Part shown: piece after piece, positions 9,537 through 20,633 of the stretch | How positions within the stretch are numbered: the first letter of the stretch is position 1 | Layout of the letters: every line of letters starts with the position of its first letter | From: Sweltsa coloradensis | Lineage: Eukaryota; Arthropoda; Insecta; Plecoptera; Chloroperlidae | Assembly (NCBI GenBank): GCA_024449915.1 | Contig: JAMZAV010001855.1 | Location: forward strand, 1-64,000 | Reading direction: 5' to 3' | Length of the DNA: 64,000 nt | The notes under the pieces: model-generated | Told to the model about the DNA's origin: nothing | The model's input: the letters and a program-made list of their open reading frames with translations, nothing else | Database searches by the model: none | Made by a program: the position numbers and the translations under genes

Positions 9537-11968
9537 GACCTAGCGTCAAGAAGGCTTAAGTGCTCACCTAGGATCACGGAGGAAGTGAATTGTTTTATAA
9601 TGTGCATTATCTTAGAATAGATATGTAAAGTGACCCTTATACCGGGAGTGCCATAGCTGGTGTAAATGCCTTTGAGCTGACCAATGAGCACGGTACCGTA
9701 AGGGGTTGTAAAACGTAAATATGACGTAGGTAGTAACGTTAAGTACGTACGGCGAGTTGTAAGATGCTGGAAGCAACTGTCAGGTCACCCACAGTACAAG
9801 TGAACCAGGCTGCACGGGGTTGTCAGGTGGCACCCACGGCGATAAAGTGGCAAGGGGATGCAGAGGACACCCAAGGCGACCTAGGTGGCACGTACTAGGG
9901 GACGCTCAGAAGACAATGTTGCAGTGTACAAAGTAACACCTAAGGCAACGTGAAGGGGGTGTACAATGTAGTTAACCTCAAGAAGTATGTACAGAAGTCC
10001 GACGCGTAGTGAGCGTTCGTTGTACAGAATAGCGTAGTGCAGTGAAAAGAGTAGGCGCGTGAGTTGACAGGAGGATCGAACCCCGGACCGCGACGTCAAG
10101 TCTGTGCGTGACGCATCGAGAGAGGAGAGCGGCTGGTAGAGAGAGAGAGCCAAGCCGAACGGGTAGAGCGAGAGCGACGCTGGAGAGCAGTCACCAAAGT
10201 ACGAGCCTTCGCTGCGGCGATGAGTCAGGCAGCCGAGCGACGAGAAGAGTAGACCAGCGCGGGTCACTGACCGGAGTTGCTGAACTGGCAACGCAGCGCA
10301 CACGCACCCCTAGAGCGAAGAAGGGTTTGCTCGACGCGAGACACACGAAGTAAGACGTGGGAGGACTTGGGACTACGCCTGCGAGGCAAATGCAGTTTGT
10401 CACCAGTCAGAGGACGGGACAAGACTGGAGGTAGCTACGGTACATTGAGTGGAGAGCCGGGACCACCGTGGACTTAGGGGTCATTGGGTCACTTGTGCGT
10501 GTAGAACAGTCCCCCACCAGGGTGAGTTTCCTGGGTGGCTGGATGTTGCTGAGAGAGAGAGAGCACAAGAGTGGACGCCTTTTAGCCGAGTCCAGCGCTG
10601 AGTCGCTGAGCCGTGCCTTGATGTGTTTGAGAGTCCTGTGTGGACCGTGGAGTACGTAGCGTGTTGTTGTTGTTTGGGGCTTACCACCCTGCCCGCCGCG
10701 TTAGTTTCTGGGTTATCATGTTAGGCAAGTTTAGTTCCCACGCGTGTAGTAGTTGTTTGTTTTTTTTTTGTGTGTAGTCAAGTAAAGACGTCCTTGAGTT
10801 AGAGAACTCTTTTGGTGTGTGTGACGCGAAGTTTTTATTGCGCTTGGTGTCGACCTTTTTAAGTAGTTTCGGTCAACCAACGGGTTGACGGAGTGGTGGC
10901 TTGTGTTTTGTTTGTGCCTGTGGGCGTTTCTCGAGTGGACCGTGTCCCTCGATTGAGTAACAGTCAGTAGTTACGCGGTAGTTTTGGTGTCCCTGGGACA
11001 GTGGTTTGTTCTTGTGTTTGTTCAGCGAGTTTGTTTTGTAAATGTAATTGTAATTAGCCTGCGTGGCGTGTAGGCTCAGAGTAGCGTTTTTAAAGTCCAT
11101 CTGCGGCAACCTAAATGTAATTGCTTTTAGTTGAGAGTTAAGTAGGCGCAGCGCGCGTCGTGTACGTGTGGTTAGACGTCCGTCTAGTGCGACGTGAGTG
11201 TTTCGTGTATTTCCTACGTGGAATGCGTGTAGTTTGGTGAACAGGGTTCACGTGCGTAGAAGCAGTAACTAGCTGCGTACGATCGCAGAACGTTTTGTGA
11301 AGAAGACAGCGTCCGGGACTCGATCGCGAGGCGGGAGTGGAAATCGGCCGTTCCACGACCCGTACGAGCTAGGTTCAGTCCGGTCCGGCTGAGGAGTGGG
11401 CGTAGCGCCTAGGAGAGAGAGAGAGCGAGCGTGCGACCAGGGTGTACTGACAGGGAGGCGTGGCACGTCAGGCGTGCTAGTGGACGTCAGCTGTCGCTGG
11501 AGCGCACCAGCTGTGAAGGGGCGTTGGCGCTCGGCCTTCCGCACTACTTGGAGTAGACGGAGAGGCGTAGTGGAGCAGGTGACAGGGGTCTCCTTGAGAC
11601 ACCTGGGAACGACTAGAGGTTGTTGCACCTAGCGTCCTGGGGGGTGGTTGGACCCTGAGTTTTGGTGTTAGTGTAACCTATAGGGTTTCTTGTTTACTTT
11701 TGTGTGTTTGTGTAGTCAAACAATCTCTAATTTGAAAGTCATTTTGAAGTTCCCCTGAGGAACAGTAGAATCTCCCTAAGATTTTAATTTGCTGAGTTGC
11801 GACAAGTTGCCGATTGTGTGACGCACTCAGAAGCTGTGTGCACTGGGATTTGTGAAAAATGTCTAAATTATGCCAGGCATGTGCCGGCATGATTTTTGTG
11901 TGTGTTAACTACATGTCAACTTGAGGTCACTGGGTGAGGTCAAGGTGTCATGGAGTTAGGGGGGTCAC
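9537..11968 (+). other. 3' interior of the large LTR element, no recognisable pol
   Basis: This is the rest of the large element's interior. It is relatively GC-rich with GAGAG-type low complexity (10120-10150, 10550-10565, 11410-11425). Open stretches of up to ~140 codons occur on both strands, but none shows RT, integrase, protease or envelope motifs. It ends in a purine-rich run next to the 3' LTR. Confidence 0.6.
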
Positions 11969-13961
11969 TGTAACGTTACAGCCCTACCCCTTGTATTTTT
12001 ATATTTTTCACTGTTTAAATCTATCTATGTATTTCATATCATGTGGGACTTTCAGTATTTTCAAGGCCTTAAGTCATATTTTTCTAACTTGTTCAAGCCA
12101 GTGTGAATCTGCATCTAGGCATGCAAAGGCCAACCTTAGGGTTGAGGGTTGTGGAATGTGAAGTTGTGGAGCCGAGGCTCATGTTTTTGGTTTCGGGTTT
12201 ACCAGAGTGGCCTAGAAGTGACGTCACCCCATGTTAAATACGGAACGTCCTGGAAAAGTGCGTTGGCTTCAACCTTCGACGGCCGCGAGCAAGGGTTGTG
12301 GAATGCGGCAAGCATAAATGGCAACGTCGGTGACTAAAACCAACGGAAGTGTGTATTTTTCCAAGTTTTGTAGTCGACGAATCGCGAACCCCGAACGGAC
12401 CCGCGGAAGTTTGAAACCAAGAAGGCTGACCAATGGCAGTGTCCAGAGAGACACCCGTGACCGGATGGCGAGGCCGAGCAGAAAACCCCGGACGAGGCGA
12501 GGCAGGCAGGAGCAACCACCTCGATCACAGTGGGTCACCTTTGGAACCGGACGGTTGAGTCCGAGGGTGCACGTGTAGTGCCAGCGTGGTGACCTGCCCC
12601 TGCGAGCGCCATCATGGTCGTGTGAGCCTCCGTCTATCACGGAGTGGCCGACTAGGGCTAGGGAGTTGGTCTTTTTCTCACCTCTTTTATTTTTGTTGAA
12701 ACCTATTTCGGAAGTATCCGACGCGTTTTTTGGTGTACCCTATGTAAGGGGAACCGACAACAGTACGTCTGAACAATGACGACCCGGCGAGTGCACGGTA
12801 ATTTCTAACACCACTACAGAGTTGCGGGGAGCATGCGCTCACATCAGTTTATAGTTCCTGTCTTCGGATTGGCTTTGCGGTGTCGAGATAGGGTGCACGT
12901 GTTTTGTGCCATAAAGTATAAGACCACGTGGTGAGTAACCACCCACGATGCTAGACCAAGGGCATCTCTCCCTCTACGAGAACATCTGGGGCTGTGGTAA
13001 GCTAAATTAGACATTCTGGGCGAGTAGCCGAGAAGGAAGCAGTCGGACGCCAGGTCCGCGTCCGCCACTGGACGCCTTCCCCGTAGGCTAGGCCTACCTA
13101 CGCGCAGGAGCGCGTCACCGCTTGCAGCCGCATCTTTTCCCCCCCCCTCTTCACTCAAGACCAAGGAACAGGATCGGACTTTGTAGTGAGACAGAGAGGA
13201 CTTGGATGAGTAGAGCTTTGGTGTTTACTTGTATCTTTATTTGTAACCCTGGTATCTCATGTATGTATTTTTCTTTTGCCTAAATTTCGGATCCGATCAT
13301 TAACTTCACATGAAACCTAACTTCATTGTTGTAATTTAAATTCATTGTTTTGAGCCAGTAAAGCCCACTAAAAGTACACAGTTTTTCACTTCATAGTGCA
13401 TGTTTGTCCCTGCTTTCCTCACTCATAGCGTAGTTTTTTGCTAGGGCCCTCAGCCCACACCACGCCGCTTCTCGGGTGGTTGCCCTACTTTTAGCAGCAG
13501 TGCCTGGGGCCCCTGAACGAGCTTGGAGCGGACCAGCGACGGCGCGGCTCACCACTTGCGTGCCTGATAAGGTGGGTTCGCTACCCCCAGTGGGTAGTGT
13601 ACTGGACCGTGCTAGGTTGCACTGTCGGTACACTCTGGTTGTTGTGTTTTTGGTTTTTGTGTTGCGTTGTTGTGTTTTCGATTTGTTTTCTGTGTCTCTC
13701 GGGTTTTGGTAGTCTCAGCTCTCCGCGAGCTAAGCTTAGGGCAAGTTAGCGAGTCAGGCATAGGGTTAGGACGGGTGACCTTCGCCTACACCACCCCCGA
13801 CCTAAAGTGGCTCCAATTGGTGGGTCACGAGTGAATCACACTCTGGCGCTGGTCGGGTCCTCCGGGCAAGGTGGTGTCGGTAAAAGGTTGCGACGTGACT
13901 TCATAGGCAGGTTAGGCCACGTAGGGCTTAAAGGGGTAGAGCCTAGGGACGTGAAGTCACA
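11969..13961 (+). repeat. 3' LTR of the large element
   Basis: Aligns end to end with 1736-3730, with scattered single-base indels. Frames that look open in the 5' LTR are broken here, which argues against coding. It is followed by the ATGT target duplication. Confidence 0.88.
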
Positions 13962-14129
13962 ATGTTATTAAAAGACCAAGGAAAAAATTCTAAATTTCTT
14001 ATAAAAAAATCACAAATTTCAAATTGCTAGGATAGAAAGCAAAATTTTGGGTCCCAGCCTCTTGCCCTATAAATGGTTTACCTTTCATGAATATAAATCG
14101 TCACTCATAAATTCATAATGTATCATTTT

Positions 14130-14420
14130 ATACCGACAGTGTTGTTCGAGCGCTCGACTCTGATTCGGGAGGTCCCGGATTCGAATCTCGGCAAGACCGG
14201 CAATCCTGACTGAAGGTTTTTTCCGAGGTTCTCCTCGGTCGTTAATGCGAATGAAAGGGTTTGAGTCCCTCGGACATCCCTTCACATTTGTCCTATCCAC
14301 AATATACCTAGTTAGTCACCTGCTGAAGAGGGTCACACTGGTTAAATCTGATGTATTTAGGGCGACGGTCGTCGCCCGCAACCAAGCGCATGTGACTGCT
14401 TAGGCGAGGACGAACTCGCG
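14130..14420 (+). mobile_element. Probable tRNA-derived SINE or tRNA-like relic
   Basis: A tRNA-like head with a GAGCGCTCGACT arm and a good B-box match (GGATTCGAATC, 14177-14187) is followed by an unrelated body rich in GGTC/CGGTCG, as in SINEs whose tRNA part is only the 5' end. No poly(A) or simple-repeat tail or target duplication was resolved, and no second copy was seen in the window. Confidence 0.4.
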
Positions 14421-14439
14421 GCCCTGTATACAGCTACCC

Positions 14440-14455
14440 GAGTTGGGGGGGGGGT
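14440..14455 (+). repeat. Short G-run
   Basis: A run of about 10 consecutive G residues after GAGTT. Confidence 0.5.
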
Positions 14456-14711
14456 TATATAAAAAAATATATTGACACTTTGCTGAGTACATATTTTTTA
14501 ATCATGGTAGGCGATGAAAAATATATAATTTTTTCCTATCCGCCTATCGTAGCCATGTTAAAATTGCATTCGTTGTCCACCAGTCACACAAATCCTTTCT
14601 GAAACTCTCCTATAGGAGACAATACGGAACTAGCCTTCATTCCAGAACTCAAATATCTTAACAACTAAAATATAATAATACAATTTTTTTTGTCTCAGGT
14701 TAATACTTTGT

Positions 14712-14778
14712 TGGATGAGCGTAGCAAAGATTCCATTTCACTACACTGGAGAAAAAAATCCGGAATGTTTTTTTTCAT

Positions 14779-14814
<36 letters not shown>

Positions 14815-15558
14815 TTTTTTGTATTTTTGTCTGTTTGTTAGCACGATTTCGGCTAAACCGATACCCCAATTGCGATGAAATTTTCTGGAGACCTTTGAAA
14901 TCTCTGGAATTAGAACTGCCACGTTTTTAAGCGCAATCAAAAGATTATTTCCCATAAAAATCCCAATTTTATGGTTATATTTTGTTTTTCTTATTTTTTC
15001 TGTTTGTATTTTTGTGTGTTTGTTAATACGATTCCCGCTAAACTGATACTCCAATTGCAATGCAATTTTCTGGAGGCCTTTGAAATCTCTAAACTTAGAA
15101 CTGCCACGTTTTTGAGCGCAATCGAAAAATTATTTCTCATTAAAATTGCAATTTTACGATATTTTTAGATTTTAAAAACAATTCTTCGACTTATAACACC
15201 TTCATTATTTATCCGATTGTAATGATTTTTTCACAGAACCTTAATTTTATGAATTTATATATTGTTGTGAAATTTGAGCGCGATCAAAAAATAATTTCTC
15301 ATGAAAATCGCAATTTTACACTTTTTTCGTTTAAAAAACAATTTGTTCGACTTATAACACCTACATGCTTTATCCAAACCAATTGTAATTATATTTTCAC
15401 AGATCCTTAATTTTATGAATTTATATATTTGTGTTAAATTTGAGCGCAATCGAAAAATAATTTCTCACGAAAATCGCAATTTTACGCTTTTTTCGTTTAA
15501 AAAAAACATACGCTCATCCAACAACGCGCCTGAAAAAGCGTTTGCGAAGCTTCCTAGT
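14712..15558 (+). mobile_element. Helentron-like non-autonomous element, family 2 (HINE2), copy a
   Basis: The 5' end is TGGATGAGCGTAGC. Near the 3' end its complement CGCTCATCCAA recurs, followed by AACGC...GCGTT hairpin arms and CCTAGT. The core is a degenerate tandem array of ~120-bp units built on CACAGAACCTTAAT and ATCGCAATTTTACG motifs. A CTTT microsatellite (about 14778-14812) sits near the 5' end. Structure and T-terminal 3' end fit Helentron-associated elements. Related copies lie at 26775, 40573 and 51603. Confidence 0.7.
14778..14812 (+). repeat. (CTTT)n microsatellite
   Basis: About eight tandem CTTT units; shorter or interrupted versions occupy the same place in the other copies of the family (about 27465-27505, 40645-40680). 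Confidence 0.9.
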
Positions 15559-15631
15559 CAATATTTAACGTGGAAAATTTGAATCTGGCTTCCCACCAAA
15601 AGATAACAGGAAAAGTAGTGTGACGTCATGT

Positions 15632-16020
15632 AAATAAATAAATAAATAAATTCATATTTAGAGGCCACCCACTCAGTCATATAACTGATTGAAGCGACCA
15701 CGCCAACCCTGTAGGCCCCGACGCAATCGACGAGTGAGCGATAACCAACCAAAGATCAATATTTTTTTAAATAGGAAATATAGCAATCTGTGGTATTGAC
15801 AGTGCGAACACCCGCGGAGCAACGCCAGAATCAACAAGGCCGATTCAGAACAACTCTGAATTTATTATGTGCCTTGTTGCTAGGATGGCTCCAAAGTCAC
15901 CGTTTACAAAATCCTAAGTAGAAATCAGAAGATAAAAAACGGGAATTGAACCCTGGACCTTCTGCATAGGAAGCAGAGACGCTAACCACAAGACCAACGA
16001 CCTCTATGCAGTTTGGCGCA
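15632..16020 (-). mobile_element. tRNA-headed SINE, copy 1
   Basis: On the minus strand the element starts with a tRNA-like head (TTGGTCTTGTGGTTAGCG A box region; GGTTCAATTCC B box at 15942-15952). It continues through a body shared with 31229-31560 and 50197-50629 (CGACGCAATCGACGAGTG and ACTCAGTCATATAACTG blocks), and ends in an (AAAT)n-type tail at 15632-15650. RNA polymerase III transcription and LINE-driven retrotransposition are inferred from this class of element. Confidence 0.8.
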
Positions 16021-16312
16021 GACTCAAAGGCGCACCGCTGTCTAAAAATAAATGGTAGGTATTCTACCATCCAGTCGGCGGTGGGTCAAACACATCCTAG
16101 CAGACAGCTGTTGTCACCGTGCCTCCTGTCATTCGTGCTACCGTTTCTCAATGATCCTTTTGATTTATATTAAAAGAAATGACGCTTTATAAGTTATAAT
16201 AGTTGTATGGTGCCAATGTGTTTAAACACCACTCTAGAAACACCCGAGGAAGTATTTATATATGTGGCAAAATAACAAAACCGGTGAAAAGAATGGTTAA
16301 AAGCAGTAAGCG

Positions 16313-16399
16313 TAAGCGATAGCGCGAGAACCCGACCACGAACCAGAATTATATTCATACTGTAAGAAACTAAAATCTTTCCTCTTTGCGTGGATATAC
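16313..16399 (+). repeat. Dispersed repeat unit R1, left part (copy 1)
   Basis: Matches 61402-61490 and, together with 18466-18948, forms one ~570-bp repeat copy split by the Helentron-like element at 16400-18465. Function unknown. Confidence 0.7.
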
Positions 16400-16830
16400 A
16401 CTAGAAAAACGCTCAGTTGGACGCGTTGTTGAGCGAGCACCGGTACGTGCAACACGACCCGAGTACGACATTCCCATAATGTTACATACCAATAAGTCTT
16501 TAAGGTCTTGACCGATTTAGCTGAAAATTTGTAAAATAGGAGAGAATGGATAAAATCCACCGCCATCTAGAGGACCTTGACATCATTTCTTTGGGAAAAC
16601 TATTTTACTCTTGATTTCTTCTAGGTGGCAGTACATAGTGACCAGAATTCTTGTGCGACTTTTCTGTCCATGGTAACGTTACTTTTGTTAAAATGTAATT
16701 TCTATCTACACTACTTATCGGATCAAAATAAAATTAACATATTCGTGACCGGACGGACATTCTAAATGATTTGGCTATCTCAGATTTTGTCGCCGTTTAG
16801 TTTTTAAAAAAAACTTTAGATTAACTTTAA

Positions 16831-17942
16831 GGCTATTCCACCGCGTTTTTCTATTTTCCAAAATATGCTACTTAGGGTGTGTCTGAAAATTATTCAAAGT
16901 CTAGGTCCAAATTCAAGTCCACGTCTAACAACGTAGCTAGGTACTGATTATCTGTCGATGGCGTGTAAAGTACTGTCTGAAAAGTCTTAAGTCTAGGTCC
17001 ATTCTTGGTCCAAGTCGACAAATGGACCGAGCAATCGAAAGTGTACACTCGTTTTAGGTCCGATTCAAAATGGCCGTCCGCGACCACGAGAGAAACAATA
17101 AATGAATGCATTGTTTAAATAAAGGTAAACATTTAAGTTTTGTTTGTTTTTATCACGTATTTAATTGGTTTTACTAGATGTACAAATACTTTTAATAAAC
17201 AAATACTTTACAAAGGACTCTCGAATGCACACCTAACCTAACTTTAGGTAGTGTTGACTTTGCCCGGCAGGCAGCTCTACTGTAGGCTAGTATAGCACTT
17301 TAACATTGAGTTGGACTTGGACCTACACCTGGACTTGGACCATAATTCAGACACACCCTAAGTCAAATTATAGTGAATGGCTTTGAAACATGGCTATTTT
17401 AGAAAATCAAAAATATTTTTTTCAAATTTTTCTGATCCGGTACACGGCCAATATAACCACCTCAAAATAATTTCCAACTTCAATTCGCCAAGGCACACCA
17501 TTCAACGTAGGGTGTTGTGTTTCTGTGACATTAATTTTCAACTGTTTTTCTATGGACTGACTGAGAGAAAACAGATTGATTTTAACAATTGTCTTTCATG
17601 CGAATTTTTTCGTTTGGCGGTATTTTTTACCGATTTGTACCGCCAAACAAAAAAATTTGCAGGAAAGACAATTGTTAAAACCAATCTGTTTTCTCTCAGT
17701 CAGTCCATAGAAAAACAGTTGAAAATTAATGTCACAGAAACACAACACCCTACGTTGAATGGTGTGCCTTGGCGAATTGAAGTTGGAAATTATTTTGAGG
17801 TGGCTATATTGGCCGTGTACCGGATCAGAAAAATTTGAAAAAAATATTTTTGATTTTCTAAAATAGCCAGGTTTGAAAGCCATTAACTATGTTTTGACTA
17901 AGTAGCATATTTTGGAAAATAGAAAAACGCGGTGGAATAGCC
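16831..17942. mobile_element. Giant fold-back element with TTAA target duplication
   Basis: The ends GGCTATTCCACCGCGTTTTT and its complement are identical over at least 40 bases. The whole element, apart from one later insertion, is an inverted repeat with arms of about 300 bp meeting near 17635. TTAA flanks both sides (16827-16830, 17943-17946), and the host repeat reads through correctly when the element is removed. TTAA points to piggyBac or Kolobok mobilisation. The mirror-image open frames at 17377-17838 (+) and 17596-17883 (-) are a consequence of the palindrome, not genes. Confidence 0.88.
16875..17358. mobile_element. TA-flanked inverted-repeat element (Tc1/mariner-like MITE)
   Basis: GGGTGTGTCTGAA at the left and TTCAGACACACCC at the right are terminal inverted repeats flanked by TA on both sides (16873-16874, 17359-17360). 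It interrupts only the left arm of the fold-back element, so it came later. The interior contains several GTCTAGGTCC / GGACTTGGAC motifs in both orientations. No transposase. Confidence 0.75.
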
Positions 17943-18465
17943 TTAATGTAACTATAACTTTTTGAACGATTTTGCCACAAAACTAATGGCATTCAATCGG
18001 GAACGAAACTTACGGATGGTCAAAATTTCAACTCGATCCGAGCCTCCGTTTGACCGCTATCATGAGCCAAAAAAGCTGTGCGACTTTCCGTTGCCATGGT
18101 AACGGGACTTTGTTATAATGTAATTTCCATCTACACTACTTATCGGATCAAAATAAAAATAACATATTCGTGATCGGACGGACATTCTAAATGATTTGGC
18201 CACCTCAGATTTTGTCTCCGTTTAGTTTGAAAAAAAAACTTTCGATTAACTTTAATGTAACTTTTTAACTTTTTGAACGATTTTGCCACAAAACGATACA
18301 GCAACCCGCCTAGGTAGTATGTACATGTGTGCAAAATTTCAGGTCGATCAGAGAAACGGTGCGACCTGTATCGAAGCAGTAACAGGAAAAAAAACAAAAA
18401 AAAAACAACAACAACAGACATTCAAGCCATAAGAGTCAAGTGGAGACGCTCGCTTCGCTCGCTCA

Positions 18466-18948
18466 ATAACTCTGCTCTAGCATAAATATTAATGACATTT
18501 GTTTTGAGTTGAAGTGAACTCTACATTTACACTGTTGCCAAACCTTCCAAACTGGTCATGAAAAAGCACGTAAACACATTTTGTCCGTGGCATCAGCATA
18601 ACATTTGGTATCCGACTTGTTTTGTGGCTACTGTGAGGTCGCTGGGTTGTACTAGATGATACATTTCTAATAAAACATCCTTTAATGTGCCAACAAATTC
18701 TTGAATGAAAAGTACATTTAGCAACCATGGACAGGGGCGTGGTATGCAAGGATGCCACAGCTGCACACAACGTGACTGTGTCTCGCTTAGGTTGCCGCTC
18801 AGTCAGAGTACATTTGCGACAGCGCGCAAACATGGCTCCATTTAACTCATAATAGTTTGAATTTAGGAAGTGTCATCGAGCAAAGTAGAATACCATCATC
18901 TTCTTCACAAAATTATGCATCTTGTGATGTTATTGGTTTAGATTTCTT
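18466..18948 (+). repeat. Dispersed repeat unit R1, right part (copy 1)
   Basis: Nearly identical to 61491-61975. Short open frames occur on both strands but are not equally preserved in the two copies, so coding is doubtful. No known family recognised. Confidence 0.72.
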
Positions 18949-20470
18949 TTCCGCGAGTCAAAAGATACGTCGAGTTACATTTTCGTACCATGCTAATTCT
19001 TATGGGCGCTGAGACCAGAGAGAACCAATTTCCTTCCCGCCTTCAAAACTTAGGTTCCCTATAGACCTACTACCACTTTGTTGCTGCAGTGAACTTGTCT
19101 CGGCTTGAGGGGGGCTGCCGGCGAGCAGGTTGAAACAATCAAGGGTCGATTGTCTCTTCGGCGTCAGTCATTGCGCCTACTTATCATTTCCTGGAACCTG
19201 ACTTTTCTACTTGAGCCGCACTCTCAAGGCATAGGCCAGTGTCCAACCCAACCCGCCTGTCTCAGATCTCACTACAGGCTATCTTGGGGGAAAAATTGCC
19301 CAAACAATTTTCCGCCTTCGGCAGCAGCTGCCGGGTGGCCCACGCAAGACCATACAAAACAAAAGAACATGTGTCCCGGTTTTTACTTTTAGAACTATGG
19401 TCACCCTATCCTCGACATATTCTCGTCTTGCAGCTTTGAACCATTCTTTTTGGCACGTGTATAAATAATCTTCTCCGGTGTTTCTACAGTGGTAGCCTTG
19501 ACCCTCTTGGTAGACCTAGGCACTACTAGAATCTAGGGCCTATCACTACGCACAGGTCTAGGCGCATATTTAAATATGATATCTAAAGCCCTACCCAACA
19601 CCAATGAAAATTAGGACGAGAACTTCTAGGCTATTCTAGGTTACCGAAAGGCCGGCCCCATAGCCCTATAGCTAAAGCTATAGGCTAAGAATATACAAAA
19701 TGCCTAGCCCTAGCTAGGCTAGGCTTAGTCATAGTGTATGAAAATAGCCTTATGTCTAGGGCATCCAAAGGTGAGACATTTTATAGGACTACTACACAAA
19801 GCCTAGGGTGTACGGCCTAGCCTAGCGCAGCCTTGGAGGTGTGCGCCAGACCATAACCCTACAAACTCTTTCCCACAGAGAAATAAATCGCTTTCTAGTC
19901 CAGTCCAAGGTCCACTGGATTTCCGCTAGGCTTCGCTGCCGCGCACAGTCGGTTGAGTCGAGCTGTTTTTGTTATTGTTGAATTTATATCTTGATAAATA
20001 CCAGCGACCTCGAAGAACATGACGCGAATTACGGAAGACTAGTTGACGTCACGGCCACACAGCGAGGGTTGGTGTGGGAATTCAAAACCCTATAACTTTG
20101 TTTACCCGTAGTTACCACGGGTTTAATTTTTTTAAATTTATTTGAATAGTGAAGATTATTTAACTGTGTTCTATAAAAAATAAAAATGTAAAACGTAAAT
20201 TGGAAATTAAGGCTAGTTGCCTATTGTTTGAAAATGTTCCCTGATGCGCCATGTGCATATCCTTTGTTAACAACCTCTTGTTAAAGTTTAAAACTTTGGG
20301 ATGAGGTTGAAGGCCAAAAACTGGTCCAGAAGGTATGTGGCGTTCGGTATGTGGAATTTGGTGGTAGACTACAGTGATTTTTAAATACTAGACAAACGGG
20401 ACAACAAATGTTACGCTAAGCTCATCCAACCATCTTCAATGCAAACAGAGTAGCTGCAAATAACCTTTAC
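18949..20470. other. Non-coding stretch dense in CTAG/TAGGCCTA palindromes
   Basis: No gene was recognised. From about 19500 to 19860 the sequence is unusually rich in CTAGG, TAGGCC and CTAGCC words. A CRE palindrome TGACGTCA lies at 20044-20051, next to AGTT and CACGGCC. Its role is unknown; it could be a regulatory or 5' flanking segment. Confidence 0.45.
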
Positions 20471-20633
20471 CCTCTTCTTCATGCGAGTGTGTGTCAGAAT
20501 ACTCCACATCCTTCTCATCATGTGCAGCAGAATTGTTGTGGGCCACGTCAATGTCAACGTCATCCTTTAATGTCCTCTGCGATATCTGGGATGTCTCGGA
20601 GTCGCTCAACGTCACATATGTTTCATCTTTGCC
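20471..20633 (-). CDS. Probable internal exon of an unrecognised host gene
   Basis: On the minus strand a 163-nt open stretch encodes about 54 residues beginning GKDETYVTLSDSETSQIS and ending in a DTHSHEEEG acidic tail. It follows an acceptor-like TTTCATAAAG and ends at GAAGAAGAGG followed by GTAAAG, a plausible donor. Entry phase is 0, exit phase 1. The composition (Ser/Thr/Asp/Glu-rich) suggests a disordered cytosolic region, possibly phosphorylated. No stops interrupt it and no repeat copy exists in the window. The acceptor lacks a strong pyrimidine tract, which lowers confidence. No family recognised. Confidence 0.45.

Larger units (their letters stand above)
1736..13961 (+). mobile_element. 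Large LTR retrotransposon (gag-like only, no pol), interrupted by a second LTR element
   Basis: Two direct repeats of about 2 kb (1736-3730 and 11969-13961) start with TG and end with CA, and are flanked by the same 4 bases, ATGT (1732-1735 and 13962-13965), as expected for one integration event. Just inside the left repeat lies an 18-base sequence complementary to the 3' end of tRNA-Lys. A purine-rich run (about 11952-11964) precedes the right repeat. The interior encodes a coiled-coil gag-like protein but no protease, reverse transcriptase or integrase of its own. The gypsy pol at 6.5-9.2 kb belongs to a later insertion (5572-9531). It resembles a large non-autonomous derivative (LARD-type) mobilised in trans; the superfamily cannot be assigned. 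The LTRs differ by many single-base indels. Confidence 0.85.
16400..18465 (-). mobile_element. Helentron-like non-autonomous element, family 1 (HINE1), long copy
   Basis: Read on the minus strand, it starts with GAGCGAGCGAAGCGAGCG and ends with GCTCGCTCAACAACGCG, hairpin arms AACGC/GCGTT and CTAGT. It carries two ~200-bp tandem core units (around 16670-16830 and 18100-18300), where the copies at 38488 and 41989 have one. A TTAA fold-back element (16831-17942) sits inside the first unit. The repeat at 61402-61975 supplies the approximate uninserted site. Confidence 0.72.

Noticed and set aside
14712..15558. Candidate CRISPR-like or satellite array because of ~120-bp repeats
   Set aside because: The units are degenerate, AT-rich and confined to a mobile element with defined ends; the organism is eukaryotic.
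17377..17883. Near-identical 95-153-codon frames on both strands
   Set aside because: A mirror effect of the fold-back element's inverted arms; the composition is not protein-like and no motif was found.
18489..18833. 114-codon minus-strand cysteine-rich frame in repeat R1
   Set aside because: The other R1 copy does not keep the frame open and no zinc-binding spacing is convincing.
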